Of a stretch of DNA of 7,651 bases, positions 1-4,688 are shown in pieces. Location of the stretch: assembly GCA_041687295.1 (NCBI GenBank), contig JAWLCG010000252.1, forward strand, positions 1-7,651, given 5' to 3'. A program made the position numbers and the translations under genes. The notes beneath the pieces are model-generated. The model was not told the origin of the DNA, ran no database searches, and saw nothing but the letters and a program-made list of their open reading frames with translations. Each line of letters begins with the position of its first letter. Within the stretch, counting starts at the first letter, position 1. The stretch comes from JAWLCG01 sp041687295 (lineage in GTDB: Bacteria > Planctomycetota > Phycisphaerae > SM23-33 > FEN-1343).

Positions 1-10
1 CTACGTGCTC

Positions 11-45
11 AGACCCCGGGCATGCCCGGGGCTATATGGGGACAC
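11..45 (-). repeat. Dispersed palindromic repeat, copy A
   Basis: The core is a perfect 18-bp palindrome, CCCCGGGCATGCCCGGGG, at 14-31. Read on the minus strand it is preceded by GTGTCCCCATATAG and followed by TCT. The same core with nearly the same left flank recurs in the opposite orientation at 3378-3414, and a variant lies at 3231-3261. The element lies downstream of the radical SAM gene, where a transcript could fold into a strong stem. No T-run follows, so it is not a canonical intrinsic terminator. Confidence 0.75.
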
Positions 46-69
46 ACGGTATCGCGCGGCGCTATCGAC

Positions 70-86
70 GGCGGGCGATGCCCGCC
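70..86. repeat. Palindromic element abutting the radical SAM stop codon
   Basis: GGCGGGC and GCCCGCC form a perfect 7-bp inverted repeat around a 3-base loop (GAT). It ends one base before the TAG stop of the minus-strand radical SAM gene (87-89). On the minus strand the stop is therefore followed directly by GGCGGGCATCGCCCGCC. It could form an mRNA 3' stem that stabilises the transcript or slows polymerase. There is no T-tract, so terminator function is uncertain. Only one copy is in the window; I recall similar elements in gaps of other environmental genomes, which is memory and not shown here. Confidence 0.6.
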
Positions 87-1592
87 CTACGACCAGCCGC
101 ACAGGGCGGGGGGGGCCTGGCCGAGGCTGGCGGCGATGCGGGCGTCGGCGTCGGCGGCGAGGAAGTCGGTGAACTGCGGCAGCGGTCGGCCCTTGCGGTC
201 GTAGTAGAACTTCAGGCCGCGATACGCCGCCAGGTTCGCCAGCCAGCTGTTGCGCTTGAACGGCAGGGCCTTGAGCCGCTGCGTGGCCGAGCGGGGGGCG
301 TAGAACTCGCGGAAGGCGGCCATCTGCGCGAATCGCAGCTGCAGGATGGACAATTGTCGCGGCTCGAAGACGACCGTCGCCCCGTTGTACTTGTCCCAGT
401 CGGTCGAGAGGATCCGCCCCTCGCGGCGGTACTGCTCGAAGACGGCCGTGCCGGGGTAGGGCGTGAGGATCGCGAAGATCGCCATGGCCAGCTCGGCCCG
501 CTGGGCGAAGCGGACGGCCCGCATGCAGTCGCGCCAGTCGTCGGTGTCGAAGCCGAAGATGAAGCTGCCCCAGATGCCGATGCCGTACCGCCGGATGTGG
601 CGGATGCGGGCGAGGTACTCGCCGGCCCGCACGTAGCGCTTGCCCATCGACTGGAGCGTATCGGCCTTGGGGCTCTCCAGGCCCAGCAGCAGGCCGATAC
701 AGCCGCTGTCGCGCATGGCCGATAGCAGGGCGTCGGACTGGCTGACCAGGATGTCGCACTGGCTGGCCCAGCGGATGCCCAGCGGCTTGAGGCGCTGGCA
801 GAGCTCCATGGCCCGGCCCTGATGGCCGGCGAAGTCGTCGTCGCTGAAGATGAACGTCCGCGAGCCGAACTGCTCCTGGGCCTGGCGGATCTCGTCGATG
901 ATGGCGTCGATGGGCCGTTGGCGAAACCGCCGGCCGAAGATGGCGGGCGTTGTGCAGAAGCTGCACCCGTGCGGGCAGCCCCGGGTGGTCTGGATGGGGT
1001 TGAAGACCACGTAGTCCTTGGGGTTGAGCAGGTCCTTGCGGGGCGAGGCGATGGGGGTGTCGGGGAAATCGCGCCAGTCGTACTTGCGGACAGCCCGGCC
1101 CGCCTCGAGGTCGCTGAGGGCGCGGGGCAGGGTGCCCTCGGCGTCGCCGCAGCAGACGATGTCGGCGTGGGTCAGGGCCTCGTCGGGCATCGCCGAGGGA
1201 TGGATGCCGCCCAGTATCACCCGTACGCCGAGCTTTCGGTAGGCGTCGGCCAGGGCGTAGGCGCGGACGGCTTGGGTGGTCATCGCGCCGATGCCGACGA
1301 CGTCGACGTCCCGGGCGTCAGGCGTGTGGGGCTCGTCGAGCGTGTTCTCGTCGATGATCTCGACGTCCCAGCCGGCGGGCACGACGGCGGCGCAGATGGT
1401 CAGGTTGAGCGGCATGAACAGGGCCCGGCGCGAGAAGGTCATCTTCTGGATGATCTCGGGCATGGACACTGTGGTCAGCGGGCTGCGCGGGTTGATCAGC
1501 CGAAGCCGCCTCCGCTCGCCCTCGCGGCGGGGGGGCAGTCCGAGAGCCACAGTGTCTCGCTCGCCCGTAGCGGGCGCAGAGTGTTCGATCAT
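87..1592 (-). CDS. Cobalamin-binding-type (BchE-like) radical SAM protein
   Basis: A 501-residue cytosolic radical SAM enzyme of unknown substrate. Residues about 30-165 look like a B12-binding Rossmann domain: a hydrophobic strand DVDVVGIGAM near 95-104, VILGGIHPSAMPDEAL near 125-140, then a CGDAEGTLP turn. I do not see the DxHxxG histidine motif of base-off B12 proteins; many BchE-like relatives also lack it. The radical SAM barrel follows, with the [4Fe-4S] ligands in CPHGCSFC (C206, C210, C213), strand FIFSDDDFAG (247-256) and GLESP (304-308), typical of this superfamily. The C-terminal 80 residues are unassigned. I start at ATG 1592, which has AAGGGG six bases upstream. An in-frame ATG at 1631 would add 13 residues read from a repeat. 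Relatives act as methylases, cyclases or oxidoreductases. The gene stands alone, divergent from cinA, so context gives no substrate. Family call is firm; reaction unknown. Confidence 0.93.
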   Translation of the reverse strand: MIEHSAPATGERDTVALGLPPRREGERRRLRLINPRSPLTTVSMPEIIQKMTFSRRALFMPLNLTICAAVVPAGWDVEIIDENTLDEPHTPDARDVDVVGIGAMTTQAVRAYALADAYRKLGVRVILGGIHPSAMPDEALTHADIVCCGDAEGTLPRALSDLEAGRAVRKYDWRDFPDTPIASPRKDLLNPKDYVVFNPIQTTRGCPHGCSFCTTPAIFGRRFRQRPIDAIIDEIRQAQEQFGSRTFIFSDDDFAGHQGRAMELCQRLKPLGIRWASQCDILVSQSDALLSAMRDSGCIGLLLGLESPKADTLQSMGKRYVRAGEYLARIRHIRRYGIGIWGSFIFGFDTDDWRDCMRAVRFAQRAELAMAIFAILTPYPGTAVFEQYRREGRILSTDWDKYNGATVVFEPRQLSILQLRFAQMAAFREFYAPRSATQRLKALPFKRNSWLANLAAYRGLKFYYDRKGRPLPQFTDFLAADADARIAASLGQAPPALCGWS

Positions 1593-1598
1593 GACGCA

Positions 1599-1604
1599 CC
1601 CCTT
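1599..1604 (-). promoter_or_regulatory. Ribosome binding site for the radical SAM gene
   Basis: On the minus strand AAGGGG is followed by TGCGTC and then ATG at 1592. This spacing favours that ATG over the in-frame ATG at 1631, whose first codons are copied from the repeat at 1611-1625. Confidence 0.6.
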
Positions 1605-1725
1605 CGCTGGCAGCCCGTTGAAAAAGGCCATCTGGCCTCGACGCTGGAGCAGTAGAGCAGTAGATCAGGAGACCGCAGGTGAACGGGTCCTGGATTAAGA
1701 GGCGTTGGGCCACGTTCCAGGCTTG

Positions 1726-1765
1726 TTCTGCTCTCCTGTTCTCCTGCTCCACTGCTCACCTGCTC
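1726..1765. repeat. Five tandem octamers, NNCTGYTC
   Basis: The units are TTCTGCTC, TCCTGTTC, TCCTGCTC, CACTGCTC and ACCTGCTC, placed back to back with no spacer. The last six positions fit CTGYTC in every unit and the first two vary. A period of 8 is not a multiple of three, so this is not a coding repeat. Confidence 0.8.
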
Positions 1766-1766
1766 T

Positions 1767-1792
1767 AGCAGCCCGTTTTTCAACGGGCTGCT
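1767..1792. repeat. Perfect 11-bp stem-loop
   Basis: AGCAGCCCGTT pairs with AACGGGCTGCT around a TTTC loop. No T-run follows on either strand, so it is probably not a simple terminator. A partial copy of the right half occurs inverted at 1611-1625, which suggests the stem is a unit of a repeat family. On the minus strand it would sit in the 5' leader of the radical SAM mRNA if the promoter at 1821-1848 is used. Confidence 0.75.
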
Positions 1793-1820
1793 GGTCCCCG
1801 GCCAGCGCGGGGCCCGTACG

Positions 1821-1848
1821 GTCATATGATTGCGGCGGGGGGCGTCAA
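1821..1848 (-). promoter_or_regulatory. Possible sigma70-type promoter for the radical SAM gene
   Basis: On the minus strand TTGACG (1843-1848) and TATGAC (1821-1826) are separated by 16 bases, matching TTGACA/TATAAT at 5 of 6 and 4 of 6 positions. It would give a leader of about 220 bases that includes the stem-loop and the octamer repeats. Such matches arise by chance, so this is tentative. I found no convincing plus-strand promoter for cinA in 1793-1984. Confidence 0.35.
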
Positions 1849-1984
1849 GTCAATGGTGCAGCTGTGCCCTGGCTGGGGCGCTCTCGCGTCGGGGGCCCGG
1901 GCGTGGTACAACAGGGCCCCTCGGCCGGGGTGTGGGAGGATGGGTCCCGCCGGCCGGGCTTCCGCAGTGAAAGGCAGTGCATCG

Positions 1985-3226
1985 ATGGCAACGCATGCGG
2001 TGATCGTTTCGGTCGGCAACGAGCTGACCAGCGGCCAGACGGTCGACACCAACAGCGCCTACCTCGCCCAACGGCTGGCCGAGCTGGGCATCCCCACACT
2101 CGCCCACCACACGGTGGAGGACAACCAGGACCGCATCGCGGCCATCCTGACCCCGGCGGCCGGCGAGGCCCCGCTGGTGGTCGTCAGCGGCGGCCTGGGC
2201 CCGACGGCCGACGACCTCACCCGCCAGGCCCTCGCCCAGGCCCTGGGCGATGCGCTGGTGACCGACGAGGCCGCCCTGGCCGAGATCGCCGCCTTCTTCG
2301 CCGCCCGGGGCCGACAGATGAACGAGACCAACCGCATCCAGGCCTGCCGGCCCGAGCGGGCCGAGCTGCTCCGCAACGAGGTGGGCACGGCCCCCGGCCT
2401 GTACGCCCGGCTGGGCGGGGCGGAGGTCTTCGTCGTGCCCGGCGTGCCCAGCGAGATGCGCTGGATGGTCGACGCCCACGTGCTGCCGCGGGTGCGGGTG
2501 CTGGCGGGCGACTCGCGGATCGTCTTTCGCACGGTGCACGCCTTCGGCACCGGCGAGAGCGACATCGGCGCCCGCCTGGCCGACCTAATGCGCCGCGACG
2601 CCAACCCGCTGGTGGGCACGACGGCGTCGTCGGGCATTATCTCTGTGCGGATCACCGCTCGCGGCGAGGACCCCGAGCAGGCGAGGGCGCTGGCCGAGCG
2701 GTCGGCCGAGGAGGTCTGGCGCCGGCTGGACGGCTGGGCCTTCGGCGACGACGAGCAATCGATGGCCGACGTGGTCGGCGAGGCGCTGGTGCAGCGGGGC
2801 CAGACGGTCTGCGTGGCCGAGAGCTGCACCGGCGGCCTGCTGGGCGAGATGCTCACCCGCCGAAGCGGCTCCAGCGCGTACTTCCTGGGCGGCGTGCTGG
2901 CCTATGCCAACGCCGTCAAGGCCGGCGCCCTCGACGTGCCGGCCGAGTTGCTCGAGCGGTGCGGGGCCGTCAGCGCCGAGGTGGCCGAGGCGATGGCGGT
3001 CGGCGTCCGCCGGTGGATCGGCGGGGACTACGGCCTGGCCATCACGGGCATCGCCGGGCCCACCGGCGGCTCGGCCGACAAACCGGTGGGCCTGGTCTAC
3101 ACCGCCCTGGCCGGGCCCGACGGCGTCCGCGCGGTGCGGAACGTCTTCCCCGGCGACCGCGGCCACGTCCGCCTCCGCTCGGCCCTGACGGCCCTGAACA
3201 TGCTCCGCCTGGAGCTCCGCGCATAA
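1985..3226 (+). CDS. cinA: CinA-family protein: MoCF-like domain plus NMN deamidase
   Basis: A 413-residue cytosolic protein of the usual CinA length. Residues 3-170 are the MoCF_biosynth-like domain (COG1058): VIVSVGNELTSGQ at the start, SGGLGPTADD at 68-77 and VPGVPSEM at 151-158. In some family members this part hydrolyses ADP-ribose. A small KH-like linker (about 177-250) leads to the C-terminal PncC domain (about 257-413), which converts nicotinamide mononucleotide to nicotinate mononucleotide in NAD salvage. The PncC catalytic serine is S280 in AESCTGG, and TGIAGPTGG lies at 354-362. Both halves look intact. I chose ATG 1985 because the conserved strand begins right after it; AAAGG lies ten bases upstream. 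The open frame extends back to 1826, but those 53 residues resemble no CinA N-terminus. The competence link of the name comes from Gram-positive bacteria and is not implied here. The gene is preceded by repeats and followed by a palindrome five bases past the stop. Confidence 0.96.
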   Translation: MATHAVIVSVGNELTSGQTVDTNSAYLAQRLAELGIPTLAHHTVEDNQDRIAAILTPAAGEAPLVVVSGGLGPTADDLTRQALAQALGDALVTDEAALAEIAAFFAARGRQMNETNRIQACRPERAELLRNEVGTAPGLYARLGGAEVFVVPGVPSEMRWMVDAHVLPRVRVLAGDSRIVFRTVHAFGTGESDIGARLADLMRRDANPLVGTTASSGIISVRITARGEDPEQARALAERSAEEVWRRLDGWAFGDDEQSMADVVGEALVQRGQTVCVAESCTGGLLGEMLTRRSGSSAYFLGGVLAYANAVKAGALDVPAELLERCGAVSAEVAEAMAVGVRRWIGGDYGLAITGIAGPTGGSADKPVGLVYTALAGPDGVRAVRNVFPGDRGHVRLRSALTALNMLRLELRA

Positions 3227-3230
3227 GCTG

Positions 3231-3261
3231 TATATAGCCCCGGGCTTGCCCGGGGTCTTCG
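3231..3261 (+). repeat. Dispersed palindromic repeat, copy B
   Basis: TATATAG is followed by CCCCGGGCTTGCCCGGGG (3238-3255) and TCTTCG. It differs from copies A and C by one base at the centre of the palindrome. It begins five bases after the cinA stop, so it would form a strong stem at the 3' end of that mRNA. There is no T-run, so it is more likely a stabilising or attenuating stem than a textbook terminator. Confidence 0.75.
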
Positions 3262-3281
3262 AAGAGCGAAGATGGGCCACT

Positions 3282-3302
3282 GAGGACACAGAGGACACAG
3301 AG
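3282..3302. repeat. 9-bp tandem repeat GAGGACACA
   Basis: Two perfect GAGGACACA units are followed by the start of a third (GAG). They lie in the gap between cinA and the membrane-protein gene. The flanks (CCACT before, AGAAAGAACCACGG after) look like a commonly dispersed intergenic element I recall from environmental genomes; that recollection is not demonstrated here. I see no coding capacity. Confidence 0.65.
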
Positions 3303-3377
3303 AAAGAACCACGGAAGTTCCTTGGGATTGAGTAGAAGGGGCGGGCGCGGGGCCGCGATGGCGTCCGACGTCACCGG

Positions 3378-3414
3378 GTGTCCCTATATAGCCCCGGGCA
3401 TGCCCGGGGTCTTC
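3378..3414 (+). repeat. Dispersed palindromic repeat, copy C
   Basis: GTGTCCCTATATAG precedes the perfect palindrome CCCCGGGCATGCCCGGGG (3392-3409), followed by TCTTCG. It matches copy A (11-45, opposite strand) over the core and the left flank. It lies 75-110 bases upstream of the membrane-protein start. The open frame there runs through the repeat, so a longest-frame start at 3378 would add 37 repeat-derived residues. Confidence 0.75.
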
Positions 3415-3476
3415 GGGAGCGCAGGCCTCGACGAGGTGCCGGCTGCGCCGGCGTGCTGGGCGCATATGACAGGAAT

Positions 3477-3481
3477 GGGAG
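3477..3481 (+). promoter_or_regulatory. Ribosome binding site that sets the membrane-protein start
   Basis: GGGAG sits seven bases before the GTG at 3489. No start codon further upstream in the frame has a comparable site, and the upstream part of the frame is repeat sequence. Confidence 0.55.
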
Positions 3482-3488
3482 CGTCTAC

Positions 3489-4043
3489 GTGGAAACGCTG
3501 CGGGTGCTGTTTCTGGAGAAGCCGGCGGCTCTGCTGATCGGCCTGGCGTTCGTGGAGTTGACGCTCCTGTTCCTGCTGTACCTTCGGCGGACGCGGGGGC
3601 TGCTGATCGCCGCGCTGGTTCCGCCGGTATTGGCGGCGGGCGTGGCGACGCTGGCCTGGGCCGTCACGACCGAGCGGGAGCGGCTGGAGTACGCCATGCG
3701 CGAGGCCACCGCCGCCCTGCAGGCCCAGCAGTGGGACCGCCTGGCCGGGTGGATCGACGCCGACTACGACGACGGCCAACGCCAGGGCCAGGACGTGCTG
3801 CGTCTGGCCCAGCGGATCGTCCGCTACGTCGACCTGCGGGACGTCCGCCTGTCGGTGATCAAGAGCGACCTTCAGCCGCCTCGGGCGATCGTGACCGTCT
3901 CGGCCGTCGCCACGACGGGCCACTATGGCCGGGTGGTCAGCCGGTGGCGCCTGCATTGGGTCCAGGGCCCCGACCGGCAGTGGCGCCTCCGCCAGGCCGT
4001 CCTCGAGCACCCGCCCGGCTACACCGGCCTGCGGGGGTTCTGA
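3489..4043 (+). CDS. Two-helix membrane protein with NTF2-like C-terminal region
   Basis: A 184-residue protein I cannot name. It starts at GTG with GGGAG seven bases upstream; upstream in-frame sequence is palindromic repeat and should not be counted. Two hydrophobic segments (about 13-32 and 38-59) are separated by RRTRG, so both ends should face the same side. The basic loop suggests it is cytoplasmic, which would put both termini outside by the positive-inside rule. From residue 69 a helix (EYAMREATAALQAQQWDRLAGWI) is followed by alternating short strands, including VDLRDVRLSVIKSDLQ, AIVTVSAVATTG and VSRWRLHWVQGPDRQWRLRQAVL. This order resembles SnoaL/NTF2-like cone folds, which bind small molecules or act as non-catalytic adaptors. 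No catalytic residues can be assigned. It follows cinA in the same direction but 262 bases and two palindromes away, so an operon is doubtful. Real gene likely; fold assignment tentative. Confidence 0.75.
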   Translation: METLRVLFLEKPAALLIGLAFVELTLLFLLYLRRTRGLLIAALVPPVLAAGVATLAWAVTTERERLEYAMREATAALQAQQWDRLAGWIDADYDDGQRQGQDVLRLAQRIVRYVDLRDVRLSVIKSDLQPPRAIVTVSAVATTGHYGRVVSRWRLHWVQGPDRQWRLRQAVLEHPPGYTGLRGF

Positions 4044-4099
4044 GCCCACCCCGCTACACCTTCCGTCTTTGGGCGGGCGGGTCCACGGCTCTGGGTGCC

Positions 4100-4124
4100 C
4101 CGGGCAAGCCGCGGGCTCGCCCGG
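4100..4124 (+). repeat. Degenerate palindrome downstream of the membrane-protein gene
   Basis: CCGGGCAAGCC and GGCTCGCCCGG pair at 10 of 11 positions around a GCG loop. It resembles a decayed member of the CCCCGGGCWTGCCCGGGG family. It lies 57 bases after the membrane-protein stop and could act as a transcript 3' stem, but no T-run follows. Confidence 0.5.
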
Positions 4125-4187
4125 CCGAGATGCCCACGGATGGCCTTCCTGTCATATCGACACAAGTCCAAGGACCGGCCCGGTGCC

Positions 4188-4210
4188 GTGGCTACGGCGT
4201 TCGTAGCCAC
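4188..4210. repeat. 9-bp stem-loop within the left outer arm
   Basis: GTGGCTACG and CGTAGCCAC pair perfectly around a 5-base loop (GCGTT). The matching stem in the right outer arm has decayed to 7 of 9 pairs, so each arm is itself palindromic. Confidence 0.7.
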
Positions 4211-4272
4211 GTCTTGGGGCGCCGACTCGTCAGTCGCACCAACCGATGGAGGCCCAGGGCGCGAGCGCAATA

Positions 4273-4352
4273 TGGAGTGCGGCGGCCTTGACGCCGCTTT
4301 GGATCGCAACCGACCGAGCCAGCCAAAGCGGCGTCGTTGCCGCCGCACTCCA
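4273..4352. repeat. Inner inverted repeat 1 (30-base arms)
   Basis: The left arm (4273-4302) begins TGGAGTGCGGCGGC and ends GACGCCGCTTTGG. The right arm (4323-4352) is its reverse complement at 27 of 30 positions, with the three mismatches together in the centre of the arm. The spacer is 20 bases. Each arm also has GCGGC/GCCGC ends that can pair with each other, giving a hairpin-in-hairpin layout. Confidence 0.8.
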
Positions 4353-4418
4353 AAAGCGCGGCCCGCCTATCGCGCAGGGACACCCAGGCCGGCCGAGCCG
4401 GGACCGGCAGGGCGATGG

Positions 4419-4522
4419 ACACGAATGGCACGAATAACGGCCGATGACACGAAGGGAAGACGAGACAGGGCCACAACGGATCTTCTATTCGTGAAATCCT
4501 CCTCCATTCGTGCCATTCGTGT
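4419..4522. repeat. Inner inverted repeat 2 (17-bp perfect arms)
   Basis: ACACGAATGGCACGAAT at 4419-4435 is the exact reverse complement of ATTCGTGCCATTCGTGT at 4506-4522. The 70-base spacer holds further CACGAA and TTCGTG pieces, for example near 4448 and 4488. The arm itself is a short direct repeat of CACGAAT. I recall this ATTCGTG motif as a common intergenic element in some environmental bacterial genomes; that is memory, not evidence from this window. Confidence 0.8.
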
Positions 4523-4577
4523 TGATCCCCTGCCCGAGGAGGAGGCCAGGGAGAAACCCAAAGACGTGGCCACAAAC

Positions 4578-4612
4578 GCCGTAGCCACGGCACCCGGACG
4601 GCTTTTCTTTTT
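4578..4612 (+). terminator. Possible plus-strand intrinsic terminator
   Basis: GCCGT (4578-4582) can pair with ACGGC at either 4587-4591 or 4598-4602, and the second is followed directly by TTTTCTTTTT (4603-4612). This is the only clear T-run after a stem in the window. It would stop plus-strand transcription from the repeat region before it runs antisense into the hydantoinase gene. It lies about 550 bases past the membrane-protein stop, and the stems are short. Confidence 0.35.
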
Positions 4613-4688
4613 GGGAGACGCGATGGACTCGGCCGCCCATGACGGGGCTACCAGAGCGGCGAGCCTTGCATTCCAGGCCGTCGGGTCG

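Larger units (their letters stand above)
1611..1792. repeat. Composite inverted repeat with period-8 arms
   Basis: The two ends are inverted copies: CAGCCCGTTGAAAAA at 1611-1625 and its exact reverse complement at 1776-1790. Inside lie purine-rich octamers on the left (GAGCAGTA twice and GATCAGGA, 1647-1670, then a degenerate unit to 1678). On the right are five complementary octamers of form NNCTGYTC (1726-1765). The two blocks are in inverted orientation, so a transcript or single strand could fold back imperfectly. The element lies in the leader side of the radical SAM gene. I see no coding potential. It may be a decayed or miniature mobile repeat, or a structured 5' leader. Confidence 0.7.
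4179..4597. repeat. Nested inverted-repeat region (non-coding)
   Basis: The 645 bases between the two convergent genes contain no credible gene. Most of the stretch is one nested structure. The outer arms (4179-4218 and 4557-4597) are about 40 bases each and match as reverse complements except for three substitutions and one indel. Inside are two further inverted pairs, at 4273-4302/4323-4352 and at 4419-4435/4506-4522. The arms themselves contain smaller hairpins. This looks like an accretion of dispersed repeats or a miniature mobile element. I found no target-site duplication at the outer ends and no transposase. The flanks 4044-4178 and 4613-4688 show little beyond the palindrome at 4100-4124. 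Confidence 0.75.

Noticed and set aside
1..966. A 321-codon minus-strand frame overlapping the radical SAM gene
   Set aside because: It is an out-of-frame shadow, rich in Arg, Pro and His, whose C-terminus is read through the palindromic repeats at 11-86.
1465..1556. A 10-bp perfect inverted repeat, GACACTGTGG (1465-1474) and its complement (1547-1556), inside the radical SAM coding region
   Set aside because: It lies in codons for two similar Thr-Val stretches. A single 10-bp pair over this distance can easily arise by chance in GC-rich coding DNA.
1705..3237. A 510-codon plus-strand frame overlapping cinA
   Set aside because: The translation is Arg/Pro/Gly-rich with no domain, while the cinA frame shows every family motif.
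4192..4593. A 133-codon minus-strand frame in the nested-repeat region
   Set aside because: Its peptide is a direct reading of the inverted repeats. No ribosome site or domain was seen.
11..4597. CRISPR array
   Set aside because: The repeats are palindromic elements in mixed orientation or short tandems without spacers. There is no regular repeat-spacer spacing and no cas gene.
4179..4597. Complete insertion sequence
   Set aside because: There are inverted arms, but no transposase frame between them and no target-site duplication at the ends.
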